Translations under genes and position numbers: made by a program | Shown here: in pieces, positions 9,498 through 18,919 of the stretch | Layout of the letters: every line of letters begins with the position of its first letter | Position numbering within the stretch: the first letter of the stretch is position 1 | NCBI RefSeq assembly: GCF_900188175.1 | Contig: NZ_FZOQ01000009.1 | Span: 124,001 to 188,000 of the forward strand | Direction: 5' to 3' | DNA from: Pontibacter ummariensis | GTDB lineage: Bacteria > Bacteroidota > Bacteroidia > Cytophagales > Hymenobacteraceae | DNA: 64,000 bases | The notes under the pieces: model-generated | Databases searched by the model: none | The model's input: only the letters and a program-made list of their open reading frames with translations | What the model was told of the DNA's origin: nothing

Positions 9498-12347
9498 ATG
9501 GTAAACAAAACCATGCTGAGCATTGTGCTTACTGCAAGTGTAGTGAGTGCCGCGGAGGCTCAGACTAAACTCGTGGAGAAGGTAACCAAGAAAGGCGATG
9601 AGCTGGTTATCCCTTACGCCAAGTACAAGCTGGCCAACGGCCTGACGCTGATCGTGCACGAAGACCACTCCGACCCTGTGGTACACGTAGATGTCACCTA
9701 TCATGTGGGCTCGGCCCGCGAAGAGGTAGGGAAGTCTGGCTTCGCGCACTTCTTTGAGCACATGATGTTTCAGGGTTCCGACAACGTAGCCGACGAGGAA
9801 CACTTCAAAATTGTGTCTGAGTCAGGCGGCACGCTGAACGGCACCACCAACCGGGACCGCACCAACTATTTCGAGACAGTGCCAAGCAACCAGCTGGAGA
9901 CTGCTTTGTGGCTGGAGGCCGACCGGATGGGCTTTTTGCTGGATGCCGTAACACAGCAGAAGTTTGAGGTGCAGCGCGAGACTGTGAAGAACGAGCGCGG
10001 CCAGAACTACGATAACCGCCCCTACGGCCTGGTGTATGAGATGACCTCAAAAAACCTTTACCCCTACGGGCATCCCTACTCCTGGACAACCATTGGCTAC
10101 ATCGAGGACCTGAACCGGGTAAACGTAAATGACCTGAAAAACTTCTTCCTGCGCTGGTACGGCCCGAACAACGCCACCGTTACTGTCGGGGGTGATGTAA
10201 AGCCCGAAGAGGTAGTGAAGCTGGTAGAGAAGTACTTTGGCTCCATACCAGCCGGACCGGCCGTGCAGGACATGAAGCCAATGGTGCCTGCCCTGGATAA
10301 AGACCGCTATGTATCCTACGAGGACAACGTGCGCTTCCCGATGCTGCGCATGACTTTTCCTACCCCAGAGGCAGGCCATAAAGACGAGCCGGCCCTAGAC
10401 GTGCTGGCAGAGATCCTGGGACAGGGGAAAACCTCTATCTTCTACAAAAACTTTGTAAAAGAGCAGAAAGCCATGCAAGCTTCTGTTTATAACTCTACCT
10501 CGGAGCTGGCTGGCGAGTTCGGGCTTACGCTCGTGGCTTTCCCGAACACGCCGCTGGCACAGACAGAGGAACTGGCTCGTCAGTCTATCGCTGAGTTCGA
10601 GAAGCGCGGCATCAACGACGAAGACCTGCAGCGCTTTAAGGCCCAGGCAGAGTCCAGCCTTATCAACCGTATGGGGAGTGTGAGCGGCAAGGTATCGCAG
10701 CTCGCCAGCTATGAGACCTTCCGCAACAACCCGAACTATATACAGGAGGAGCTCAAGCGCATTCAATCGGTAACGAAAGAGGATGTGCAGCGCGTGTACA
10801 ACCAGTACATCAAGGGCAAACCGGCCGTGATCCTGAGCGTGGTGCCAAAAGGCAAAACAGACCTGCTGGCAAAAGCGGATAACTACACGATCTCTAAAGA
10901 AGGCTACAAGCCAGGGGCTGACGAGTACAGCGGCTTAACGTATACCAAGGCCGTTGACACCTTCGACCGCAGCAAGCGCCCGGGTGCTGGTGAGAACCCT
11001 GTGGTTCCGGTACCAAGCTACTATACCTCCAGCTTTAAGAACGGCCTGAAACTGATCGGCACGCAGTCCAGCGAAATCCCGACGGTAACGCTGATGCTAA
11101 ATATTGCGGGTGGCCACCGCCTCCAGGCAAAAGACCCCGCCAAAGCAGGCATCGCCTCGCTTACAGCCGACATGCTGAACGAGGACACAGAGCACTTTAC
11201 TTCTGAGCAGTTCAGCAACGAACTGGACAAACTCGGTAGTTCTATCCGTATTGGCGCCGGTAGCGACGAAACGTATGTGATGGTACAGTCGCTCAAGAAG
11301 AACCTGGACAAGACACTGACCCTGTTAGAGGAGCGCTTGTTCCGTCCTAAGTTCACGCAGGAAGACTTTGACCGCCTGAAAAAGCAGCAGTTGGAAGGTA
11401 TCGCCAACCAGGCGACACAACCAACGGCTATTGCCAACAACGTATACAACAAGTTGCTGTATGGCGAAGGGCATATCATGGCTATACCAAGCTCTGGTAC
11501 AGAGAAAACCGTGGCAAACATCACGCTGGAAGACGTGAAGAAGTTCTACAACGAGAACTACTCCCCTTCTGTATCGCAGGTGACGGTAGTGGGTGACATC
11601 ACCGAGAAAGAGTTGATGGACAAGCTGACCTTCCTGAAGAACTGGAAGAAGAAAGACGTGAAGCTACCAGCCGATGTAAAGGCGCCTGCTATTGACAAGA
11701 CGCGCATCTACTTCGTAGACAAGCCGGATGCGGCACAGTCAGAGATCCGGATTGGCTATTTGGCTATGCCGTATGACGCGACAGGCGAGTATTATAAGGC
11801 TGGTTTGATGAACTACGCCCTGGGTGGCGCCTTTAACAGCCGTATTAACCTGAACCTGCGCGAAGACAAAGGCTATACCTATGGTGCCCGCTCTTACTTT
11901 GGGGGTGGCAAATATGCCGGTCCGTTCACGGCTTCCGCTGGTGTTCGTGCCGATGCCTCTGCCGAGTCGGTAACGGAGTTCATGAAAGAACTGACCAATT
12001 TCCAGAAAGACGGTATCTCGGAAGATGAGCTGAAGTTCATGAAGAGCTCCATCGGACAGGCCGATGCCCGCAAGTACGAGACACCGTACCAAAAGGCAGG
12101 CTTCCTGGGCCGTATCCTGGAGTATAACCTGAGCAAGGACTACGTGAAGAAGCAGACCGACATCCTTCATAACATCACCAAGCAGGAGATTGATGCTTTA
12201 GCGGCGAAGAACCTACCGGTGAACAACATGCACATTGTGGTAGTTGGCGATAAGAAAACCGTTTTGCCAAAGCTACAGGCTCTGAATTACGAAGTAGTGG
12301 AAGTGGATGCGGATGGCAACCAGATCGGAAGCTCCTCGCTAAAGTAA
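9498..12347 (+). CDS. Secreted M16 zinc peptidase, two-lobed (pitrilysin/insulinase family)
   Basis: With the ATG at 9498 the protein has a clean signal peptide (cleavage after about AEAQ) and 949 residues; the TTG 36 nt upstream would add a non-signal-like leader. The N-terminal lobe carries the inverted zinc motif HFFEH (84-88), with the downstream Glu in the ETVKNERGQN region. A second lobe of similar length starts around 520 (FKNGLKLIGTQ) and lacks the metal motif, as expected for a tandem M16 clamshell with one active half. RExxYTYG-like sequence (REDKGYTYGARS) in the C-terminal lobe is a family mark. Likely a periplasmic peptidase. A strong terminator follows. Confidence 0.92.
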   Translation: MVNKTMLSIVLTASVVSAAEAQTKLVEKVTKKGDELVIPYAKYKLANGLTLIVHEDHSDPVVHVDVTYHVGSAREEVGKSGFAHFFEHMMFQGSDNVADEEHFKIVSESGGTLNGTTNRDRTNYFETVPSNQLETALWLEADRMGFLLDAVTQQKFEVQRETVKNERGQNYDNRPYGLVYEMTSKNLYPYGHPYSWTTIGYIEDLNRVNVNDLKNFFLRWYGPNNATVTVGGDVKPEEVVKLVEKYFGSIPAGPAVQDMKPMVPALDKDRYVSYEDNVRFPMLRMTFPTPEAGHKDEPALDVLAEILGQGKTSIFYKNFVKEQKAMQASVYNSTSELAGEFGLTLVAFPNTPLAQTEELARQSIAEFEKRGINDEDLQRFKAQAESSLINRMGSVSGKVSQLASYETFRNNPNYIQEELKRIQSVTKEDVQRVYNQYIKGKPAVILSVVPKGKTDLLAKADNYTISKEGYKPGADEYSGLTYTKAVDTFDRSKRPGAGENPVVPVPSYYTSSFKNGLKLIGTQSSEIPTVTLMLNIAGGHRLQAKDPAKAGIASLTADMLNEDTEHFTSEQFSNELDKLGSSIRIGAGSDETYVMVQSLKKNLDKTLTLLEERLFRPKFTQEDFDRLKKQQLEGIANQATQPTAIANNVYNKLLYGEGHIMAIPSSGTEKTVANITLEDVKKFYNENYSPSVSQVTVVGDITEKELMDKLTFLKNWKKKDVKLPADVKAPAIDKTRIYFVDKPDAAQSEIRIGYLAMPYDATGEYYKAGLMNYALGGAFNSRINLNLREDKGYTYGARSYFGGGKYAGPFTASAGVRADASAESVTEFMKELTNFQKDGISEDELKFMKSSIGQADARKYETPYQKAGFLGRILEYNLSKDYVKKQTDILHNITKQEIDALAAKNLPVNNMHIVVVGDKKTVLPKLQALNYEVVEVDADGNQIGSSSLK

Positions 12348-12367
12348 GCTTTCCTCTTACTTTTGCT

Positions 12368-12396
12368 AAAGGCCCTTGCGCAAGTCAAGGGCCTTT
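12368..12396 (+). terminator. Rho-independent terminator after the M16 gene
   Basis: An 11-bp perfect stem (aaaggcccttg / caagggccttt), 7-nt loop, then a T-run, 20 nt after the stop codon. Confidence 0.9.
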
Positions 12397-12560
12397 TTGT
12401 TTTGCACTATTTCGTGTCCATCCGTGCTTAAACCCTGCCCTCCAGCATCCACGTAAAGCAGGGCAAATGCTGTGTACGTTCTTTGCGCTGGTATAAATTA
12501 GAAAAAGAGTATATGAGAAAGCGAAAAGCAGCGTTGCACTGATACGATTAACTATTATTT

Positions 12561-13394
12561 ATGAGAAAGCATATTTTTACCCCCGCATGGCTACTGGCAT
12601 TGGTTGCCATGCTAACGTTAGGCAGCTGCGAAAGCAATGACGGCGTTATCTTCTCTACGAAAGATGACATTAGCCTGGGGCAGCAGGTATCACAAGAGGT
12701 AGACTCTACGTACCGCGCGCAGGGGAAGCTCCTGGAGCGAAACAGCAGCAACGCCAACGTACAGAAGGCTTACCAGAACCTGGACCGTATTGTAAACCGT
12801 ATCCTTAACTCAGGGCAGGTGAAGTACCGGCAGGAGTTTCCGTGGACGGTAAAGCTAATCAAAGACGATAATACCTTAAATGCTTTTGCCACACCCGGCG
12901 GGCAAATTTACGTGTTTACCGGCCTGATCAAGTACCTGCAGGACGAGGACCACTTTGCCGGGGTACTGGCGCATGAAATTGCCCATGCCGATAAGCGCCA
13001 CAGCGTAAAGCAGCTGCAGCGCGACTACGGCATTTCTCTGCTCCTGTCTGTGGCCCTGGGGAATAACCCGAGCACGTTGCGCGAAATAGCAGCACAGCTG
13101 ACCGGCTCCCTGGCTGGCCTTAAGTTTAGCCGGGACGCCGAAAAGGAAGCCGATGAAACCTCGGTGCTGTACCTGGGCGGTACGAACTACTATGCCTGCG
13201 ACGGAGCAGCCGGTTTCTTTATCAGACTGGAGCAGGATTCGCAGCAGGGCACGCCGCCCGAGTTTCTGAGTACACACCCGAGCCCGGATAACCGTATACT
13301 AAATATAGAGCAAAAGGCACAGAAGCAGGGTTGTGATACCTCGTCTGCCCCCGACACTGATTTTGAGCAGCTGAAAAGCGCATTGAACCTGTAA
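12561..13394 (+). CDS. M48-family metallopeptidase, lipoprotein
   Basis: A 277-residue protein beginning with a lipoprotein signal peptide (hydrophobic core, LGSC, lipidated Cys 23), so it is placed at the periplasmic face of a membrane. The zinc motif HEIAH is at 138-142 in the context LAHEIAHADKRH, and the third ligand lies in EKEADETSVL. The C-terminal FLSTHPSPDNRI is characteristic of the BepA/LoiP-like M48 group, which degrades misfolded envelope proteins. It is one of two such genes in the window; the other is on the opposite strand at 18920. Followed after 55 nt by the App1-like gene. Confidence 0.9.
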   Translation: MRKHIFTPAWLLALVAMLTLGSCESNDGVIFSTKDDISLGQQVSQEVDSTYRAQGKLLERNSSNANVQKAYQNLDRIVNRILNSGQVKYRQEFPWTVKLIKDDNTLNAFATPGGQIYVFTGLIKYLQDEDHFAGVLAHEIAHADKRHSVKQLQRDYGISLLLSVALGNNPSTLREIAAQLTGSLAGLKFSRDAEKEADETSVLYLGGTNYYACDGAAGFFIRLEQDSQQGTPPEFLSTHPSPDNRILNIEQKAQKQGCDTSSAPDTDFEQLKSALNL

Positions 13395-13449
13395 CCACCA
13401 CAAGTGCCTGCCCTAAACCAGCAGGCATTTATCTTTTGAAAGAAAGCAC

Positions 13450-14601
13450 ATGAAAAACTTAAAGAAACAAGTAACTAAAACTATTCTGAAAGGTGAAGAG
13501 AAACTGGACCTGCTCACCTTTCAGCTTAAGAACAAACTAAAGCTAAACCGCCCGTTGCAGATCGTAACCTACCGTAGTTACGGTACACCCAACAGGTTGT
13601 ATGTAAAAGGCAGGGTGCTGGTAGACAAAGGGATCAGGCACTCCGAGGAAAACGACACCACCTGGGAGAACCTGCTGAACATGTACCGTCGTTTTGAAAC
13701 GGATGAGGTCCCCAATGCGCGTGTACAGCTGTGCCTGCAGGACGAGCTATACGAGATCACGACGGATGCAGAAGGCTACTTTGTGATGAACCTGGAGCCA
13801 AAACAGGCGTTACAGCTGGATGATATCTGGCACGACATAGAAGTGAATTTGGTAGAGGCGCCCATGCAGCTGGAGGAAGGGATAACGGAAACGGCGCATG
13901 TGCTGGTCCCCCCACCGGATGCAGAGTATGGCATCATCTCCGACATTGATGACACCATCGTTCGGACCGGCGCTACCAATCTGCTGGAGATGGGTAGAAC
14001 CGTACTATTGAATAATGCCCACTCACGCATTCCCTTTCATGGGGTATCCCAATTTTACCGCTCGCTACAGCTGGGCAGAAACGGCAAGCGCAACAACCCT
14101 TTCTTTTATGTCTCCAGTAGCCCCTGGAATAACTATGATCTGCTCTACCACTTTCTTGAACTAAATGAGATCCCACAGGGGCCCTTGCTGCTCCGTGATT
14201 TCGGCATTGATGAGAAGAAGTTCCTGAAGTCGGACCACATGAGCCACAAATACAAGGAGATCGAAAACCTGCTCATCACCTACCCTAGCCTCAACTTCAT
14301 TCTGGTGGGCGACAGCGGGCAGCAGGATGCCGCCATTTACCGGGAAGTAGTGAAGAACCACCCGGGCCGCATCATAGCCATTTACATACGGGACGTAAAC
14401 ATAGCAGAGCGGACAAAAGCGGTACAGACTATCTCCGATGAGTTAAAGCAGGAAGGCGAGGTAGAAATGGTGCTGGTAAAGAACACTGCCGCCGCCGCCG
14501 CGCATGCTGCCGATTGTGGTTACATCTTCACAGAAGAGGTAGAGGAGGTAGAAAAAGAAGCCAGGCTAGATGAAGAGGGCGACGCGGAGGGCCTCATTTA
14601 A
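13450..14601 (+). CDS. App1-like phosphatidate phosphatase (DUF2183)
   Basis: A 383-residue cytoplasmic protein. The C-terminal half is a HAD-like domain with the nucleophile motif DIDDT (Asp 165 and 167, Thr 169), then FYVSSSPWNNYDLL, the lysine region KSDHMSHKYKEIE and the acidic FILVGDSGQQD motif, which together are the App1/DUF2183 pattern. In yeast, App1 dephosphorylates phosphatidic acid. The N-terminal part, with GRVLVD and a carboxypeptidase-like turn (YEITTDAEGYF), is the usual bacterial extension. The C-terminus is strongly acidic. No membrane segment is seen. Its role here is probably phospholipid metabolism, by family only. Confidence 0.85.
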   Translation: MKNLKKQVTKTILKGEEKLDLLTFQLKNKLKLNRPLQIVTYRSYGTPNRLYVKGRVLVDKGIRHSEENDTTWENLLNMYRRFETDEVPNARVQLCLQDELYEITTDAEGYFVMNLEPKQALQLDDIWHDIEVNLVEAPMQLEEGITETAHVLVPPPDAEYGIISDIDDTIVRTGATNLLEMGRTVLLNNAHSRIPFHGVSQFYRSLQLGRNGKRNNPFFYVSSSPWNNYDLLYHFLELNEIPQGPLLLRDFGIDEKKFLKSDHMSHKYKEIENLLITYPSLNFILVGDSGQQDAAIYREVVKNHPGRIIAIYIRDVNIAERTKAVQTISDELKQEGEVEMVLVKNTAAAAAHAADCGYIFTEEVEEVEKEARLDEEGDAEGLI

Positions 14602-14651
14602 CTTAAAATGTGCTACAGCTGTGGTAAAAAGCCATGGCCTGCCGCACTTTC

Positions 14652-15107
14652 TTAGCTGGAGTGATCTGCAACGATCTTCCAGCCATCCGCGAACTTCCTG
14701 AAAATAACTGAAAAGTGTCCTTCCAGGTCACCTTTCGAGGCCTCGCGTGCCAGATGCCATTTGCCTACTACCAGCATGGTTTCCGGGGAGAGTTCCTTTA
14801 CCTCCTTTAGGTCGAAGCGAAGCGTGCCCATGGCCGCCGGGTCCGGGTAACTGCGCCGGTAGTTCTCCAGGGTCTGTTGCCAGCCATACGTCAGCCCGCG
14901 GGACCCAATGAACAACAGCGAGTCCGACTGCCAATAGCCCTGCATGTAGCATTCCAGGTCGCCCCGGCTCCAGCAGGCGGCCTGTTCCTCCAGCACCTGC
15001 CGTACGGCTGCCTTGGCACTTACAGGGGTATCGGCGTTTAACCGGGGCGTACAGGCCATGAAAAAGGACAGGCCGGACACCAGTAGCAGGCGTAGTTTAT
15101 TCTTCAT
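14652..15107 (-). CDS. SnoaL/DUF4440-like lipoprotein (NTF2 fold)
   Basis: A 151-residue protein with a lipoprotein signal (FFMAC, Cys about 19) and an NTF2-like domain: an N-terminal helix AVRQVLEEQAACWSRGDLE, then FIGSRGLTYGWQQTLENYRR and a C-terminal strand ending FADGWKIVADHSS. This is the pattern of DUF4440/YybH proteins, many of which have no known activity. The start codon overlaps the 3' end of mtgA by 11 nt on the same strand, so the two are translationally coupled. Confidence 0.8.
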   Translation of the reverse strand: MKNKLRLLLVSGLSFFMACTPRLNADTPVSAKAAVRQVLEEQAACWSRGDLECYMQGYWQSDSLLFIGSRGLTYGWQQTLENYRRSYPDPAAMGTLRFDLKEVKELSPETMLVVGKWHLAREASKGDLEGHFSVIFRKFADGWKIVADHSS

Positions 15108-15831
15108 CTGTTACCGGTAAGATTTCTTTGATATAGGTGGTCCCCCCCAGGCGTCCCATGGCTCTTGCAATACGCCCCCGGCGGGTATAAACGTACCCCG
15201 AGGGGTTTTGAGCGGAGTACTTGATCGGATTCGGCAGCACGGCCGCTAAAAGCGCTGCCTGTTGCCTGCCTACGTCTTTTGCAGGCTTCTTAAAAAACTT
15301 CTGGGAGGCCGCCTCTACCCCAAACACGCCATCCCCCATCTCGGCTATGTTCAGGTACACTTCAATGATGCGCTCCTTGCCCCACAGCACCTCGATCAGT
15401 AGCGTAAAGTAAGCTTCTAGGGCTTTCCGGAAATAGCTGCGGCCGTGCCACAGGAACACGTTCTTTGCCACCTGCTGGCTAATGGTGCTGCCCCCGCGGA
15501 TGTTCCCGCCCTTCTGATTCCGCTGAAAGGCATCCATGATCGCATCGAAGTCAAACCCATAGTGTTGCAGGAAAAGCTGGTCTTCCGAGGCCACCACGGC
15601 CAAAGGCAACTGGTCCGACATTTCTTCTAAGGATACGAACTCGTAGCGGATAGCAGGGTTCTCCTTGCCCTCCACCCCGGCCTCAGCGCGACGTTTGACC
15701 ATGTGCAGGGTGGCTGGTGGGGCAACCCATCGGTAGAGCAAGACCCAGGCAACACTTATCAGAAAAAGACAAAGCACCAGCTTCACAAACAGTAATTTCA
15801 CCTGCCTTAGCCCCAATCGCTTTTTACTCAT
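15097..15831 (-). CDS. mtgA: Monofunctional biosynthetic peptidoglycan transglycosylase
   Basis: A 244-residue GT51 glycosyltransferase that polymerises lipid II into glycan strands. A membrane anchor at about 14-33 is followed by the GT51 domain: the catalytic Glu 83 in VVASEDQLF, GFDFDAI, the motif RGGSTISQQVAKNVFLW, the motif RKALEAYF with KERIIEVYLN, and the second Glu in NIAEMGDGVFGVEAA. No transpeptidase domain is present, so it is the monofunctional form. A consensus -7 box lies 24 nt upstream. Confidence 0.94.
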   Translation of the reverse strand: MSKKRLGLRQVKLLFVKLVLCLFLISVAWVLLYRWVAPPATLHMVKRRAEAGVEGKENPAIRYEFVSLEEMSDQLPLAVVASEDQLFLQHYGFDFDAIMDAFQRNQKGGNIRGGSTISQQVAKNVFLWHGRSYFRKALEAYFTLLIEVLWGKERIIEVYLNIAEMGDGVFGVEAASQKFFKKPAKDVGRQQAALLAAVLPNPIKYSAQNPSGYVYTRRGRIARAMGRLGGTTYIKEILPVTDEE

Positions 15832-15854
15832 TTTTGCACCATTCTTTAAAGCCG

Positions 15855-15862
15855 CAAAGGTA
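15855..15862 (-). promoter_or_regulatory. -7 box TACCTTTG for mtgA
   Basis: On the minus strand this is a perfect TAnnTTTG box, 24 nt upstream of the mtgA start codon. Confidence 0.65.
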
Positions 15863-16059
15863 AGAAGTTTGTACGTTTATGCTAGCGACGGCCTTTGTTT
15901 GTGTTGCCTAACACTCAGTGCCTAGCAAGCGTAAGCAAGGAAAGAACATAAAGTAGAAGGAGCTGCTTCTGTTATCTTAATGTATCTTAAGCGCTCCATA
16001 ACAGCATGACCAAGGCCTAAGAACAGGGCCGTTTACCGGCAACCCAAAGGAAAAGCACC

Positions 16060-16695
16060 ATGAGTAAATATCTACCACTCTTCCCACTGGACATCGTCGT
16101 GTTTCCGGGAGAGAAACTCAACCTGCACGTGTTCGAGCCCCGCTACAAGCAGCTCGTGATTGAGTGTGTGGCAGAGGAAAAGACCTTCGGCATCCCTACC
16201 TATATACAGAACGGCGTGGGAATATACGGCACGGAGATCGAGATCCTGAGCATCGAGAAAAAGCATGCCAACGGCGAGATGGATATCCGGACAAAAGGGC
16301 TAAGAACCTTTAAGATCCTGCAGTTCGATAAAATGGCTCCCGGCAGGCTCTACGCCGGAGGCGAGGTAGAAGAACTGGAGAACAAGGAAGACGAAGACAT
16401 CGTGACAAAGCTAAAGATCAGGGAAAACCTGAAGCAGCTCTACGAGGCGCTGGACCTGGGGGGACTGTACATGGAGCTTCCTGACAACTTCAAGAGTTAT
16501 GATATTGCCCATCACCTCGGGCTGAGCACAGAGCAGGAGTATGCCCTCCTGCAATTGCAAAGTGAGGGCGACCGGCAGGAGGCAATTCTCCTGCACCTGC
16601 AACAGATTCTCCCTATCGTGCTCGAAACAGAGCGCCTGAAAGACCGGGTGCGCCTGAACGGTCACTTCAAAAACCTGACACCGCCCAACTTTTAG
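16060..16695 (+). CDS. Lon N-terminal (substrate-binding) domain protein
   Basis: A 211-residue protein made of the Lon/PUA-like N-terminal domain only: LPLFPLDIVVFPGEKLNLHVFEPRYKQL at the start is the classic pattern, then IEILSIEKKHANGEMDIRTKGLRTF. No ATPase or protease domain follows. Such stand-alone proteins exist widely in bacteria and resemble the substrate-recognition module of Lon and cereblon; the biochemical role is unknown. The next gene begins 17 nt after the stop on the same strand. Confidence 0.9.
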   Translation: MSKYLPLFPLDIVVFPGEKLNLHVFEPRYKQLVIECVAEEKTFGIPTYIQNGVGIYGTEIEILSIEKKHANGEMDIRTKGLRTFKILQFDKMAPGRLYAGGEVEELENKEDEDIVTKLKIRENLKQLYEALDLGGLYMELPDNFKSYDIAHHLGLSTEQEYALLQLQSEGDRQEAILLHLQQILPIVLETERLKDRVRLNGHFKNLTPPNF

Positions 16696-16712
16696 ATCTG
16701 CGATACTCCCCT

Positions 16713-17933
16713 ATGCTGGTATACCTCCTCTCTGTGACACTAGTCGTGCTGTTTGTATTTACCGCCTTTAGCTACTGGCAGGAACTCAAGTACAGGCAGA
16801 AACCCTACTACAGGCTTTCGGATGTCGGCTGGCAGCACCTGCGCCAGCCTGAGCAGGAGGAACTGGTACACTCCGTGGCCTTATTAGGGGATGTAGGGGC
16901 TGTGGCGACGGACGGTACTGATCCGCTCCTGCACCTGGTGGAGAACTGGAAAAGAGAAAGCGGGCAAGCCGGCACCATGCTTTTCCTCGGAGACAACCTG
17001 TACCCGATCGGGCTGCCTACGGAAGGCAGCAAGCACAGAGCCCCCGCCGAAGCGCGCCTGAACCTGCTGATAAAAGAGGTCCGCGACTTTGCAGGCAGAG
17101 GTGTTTTTCTGAGCGGAAACCACGATTGGCTGAAAGGCAGAACCGGCGGTTATGCGCAGGTGCTCCGGCAGGAGCGTTATGTGCGAAAAAGACTGGAGGA
17201 TGACGCATGCTATCTCCCCCGGAACGGATGCCCGGGACCGGAAAGCCTGCAACTGGCGGAGGGCCTGTTACTGGTCATTATCAACACGCAGTGGTTTGTG
17301 CAGCGGGGCGAAAAGCCACTCGGAAAGCAACAAGGCTGCCCTTACGAGGACATCGAGCAGTTTTTTGTAGCGTTTAACAACCTGCTCCGCAAGAACAGGC
17401 ACCAGCACGTGTTGGTTGCTGCGCATCACCCCCTTTACAGCAATGCGCTGCATGGCGGCAAGTTCACGGTAAAACAGCATATCTTTCCGCTTACCGCCGC
17501 CCACAGGCGCTTTTACCTGCCCTTGCCCATCTTCGGCTCAGTTTACCCTTTCTACCGCAAGCTCTTTGGGGCCTACGAGGACATGTCGCACCGCAAGTAC
17601 AAGAAAATGCGCAAGCGCCTGCTCCGCATCATGCACCGCTACAACAACATCGTTTACGCAGCCGGCCACGACCATAACCTGCAGCACTTTGAGGTGCAGG
17701 GAAACCATTACCTGGTTAGCGGCTCCGGCAGTAAAACAGCTTTTGTTAAAAAAGGAGGTAAAGCCACGTTTACACTGGAACAACTTGGCTTCTTTGTGTT
17801 AAACTACTACCAAAACGGTGAGGTGTGGCTGGAGGCACGGGTCGTGTCCAAAGAATCAGCGGATGGCACTGTCATGTTCCGGAAGAACATTAAAAGCGTT
17901 TTACAACCTGTACCAGAGGTACGGGAGGTTTAA
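16713..17933 (+). CDS. Membrane-anchored metallophosphoesterase
   Basis: A 406-residue calcineurin-like phosphoesterase with an N-terminal membrane helix (about 1-22). The metal-binding series is nearly complete and in order: LLGDVGA (first Asp of GD), FLGDNLYPIG, LSGNHDW, VAAHHPLYS and AAGHDHNLQ. The natural substrate is unknown. Related Bacteroidota proteins are found with outer-membrane-associated phosphatases. It probably shares a transcript with the Lon-domain gene. The neighbouring lipid kinase is convergent with only 4 nt between the two stops. Confidence 0.88.
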   Translation: MLVYLLSVTLVVLFVFTAFSYWQELKYRQKPYYRLSDVGWQHLRQPEQEELVHSVALLGDVGAVATDGTDPLLHLVENWKRESGQAGTMLFLGDNLYPIGLPTEGSKHRAPAEARLNLLIKEVRDFAGRGVFLSGNHDWLKGRTGGYAQVLRQERYVRKRLEDDACYLPRNGCPGPESLQLAEGLLLVIINTQWFVQRGEKPLGKQQGCPYEDIEQFFVAFNNLLRKNRHQHVLVAAHHPLYSNALHGGKFTVKQHIFPLTAAHRRFYLPLPIFGSVYPFYRKLFGAYEDMSHRKYKKMRKRLLRIMHRYNNIVYAAGHDHNLQHFEVQGNHYLVSGSGSKTAFVKKGGKATFTLEQLGFFVLNYYQNGEVWLEARVVSKESADGTVMFRKNIKSVLQPVPEVREV

Positions 17934-17937
17934 GCAT

Positions 17938-18846
17938 TTACTCCTCGTCTTCGGGTAAGGGTAAGATTACTTTCAGGCTTCTGGGGTGTATGTCCACCTT
18001 GATGGTGTCTCCCAAGTCTATCGGCTCCCCGTCGATGTGCATCACTTCATGGTCGATGTTGTAGATCGTGGCGCTCTTACAACTGAGGCGCCTGGAGTAT
18101 ACCGAGGTATCAATGCTATCTGTATACAGTTTATACAGGATGCTGATGCCGGCTGTTTTAGGGAAGGGCTCGATCAGGCAGATCTCAAAACGTCCATCGT
18201 TTAAAATACCGTTGGGGTTGATGTTGGCATTCGTGCCGAAGGCATTGGCATTGGCAATCGTCACCATAAAGGCCTCTCCTTCAAACACCTCCTTATCTGT
18301 CTCTATCCGGTAAAACTTAGGCGCATAGCCAAGGTACTCCTGCATGGCAATCCAGGCATAGGACCCCGGACCACGGGTCCCTCCCTCACAAAACTTATGC
18401 ACCACCAGGGCGTTAAAACCCAGGTCGCTTAAGTGTATGGACGGAACGCCGTTTAACGACACGGTGTCAATGTTCCGGATCACGTGCCGGTGTATTAGCA
18501 CTAAGGCCTCTTCCGTGTCCTGTGGCACGTGCAGGTCTTTAGAGAGGCCGTTACCAGAGCCTAGCGGAATAATACCTAGCGGCGTAGTGGTCCCGATCAG
18601 CAGGGATGCCACGATGCTCACAGTGCCATCTCCCCCAATGGCAAATACTCCGTCATACTTGGTAGCGTTTAGCTTTTCCCTTATATGCTCCTTGTCCTTC
18701 TCCCCTGTGGTCTTATAGATAGCACAGGCTATCCCATGCTGCTTGCAGATAGCCTTGATATCCTCCTCCAGTTCTTCCTTGTCAATGTCGCCGGATATAG
18801 GGTTAATTACAAAAAGTAAAGCCTGTTGCTTCTTCTCGTCGTCCAT
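17938..18846 (-). CDS. Diacylglycerol/lipid kinase (YegS/DgkB type)
   Basis: A 302-residue protein of the DAGK catalytic family: FVINPISGD at the start, the nucleotide loop GVFAIGGDGTVS, PLGIIPLGSGNGLSKDL, and the C-terminal domain with the DGRFEICLIEP motif. It phosphorylates diacylglycerol or a related lipid at the inner membrane face. The exact lipid is not predictable. Family length is about 300. Confidence 0.9.
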   Translation of the reverse strand: MDDEKKQQALLFVINPISGDIDKEELEEDIKAICKQHGIACAIYKTTGEKDKEHIREKLNATKYDGVFAIGGDGTVSIVASLLIGTTTPLGIIPLGSGNGLSKDLHVPQDTEEALVLIHRHVIRNIDTVSLNGVPSIHLSDLGFNALVVHKFCEGGTRGPGSYAWIAMQEYLGYAPKFYRIETDKEVFEGEAFMVTIANANAFGTNANINPNGILNDGRFEICLIEPFPKTAGISILYKLYTDSIDTSVYSRRLSCKSATIYNIDHEVMHIDGEPIDLGDTIKVDIHPRSLKVILPLPEDEE

Positions 18847-18919
18847 GTTTGCGTCTGATACTCCTTGCCTTGATACGGCAAAGTTTCCAGAAAGTAGGAA
18901 TTAAATTGAAAAGCCGATT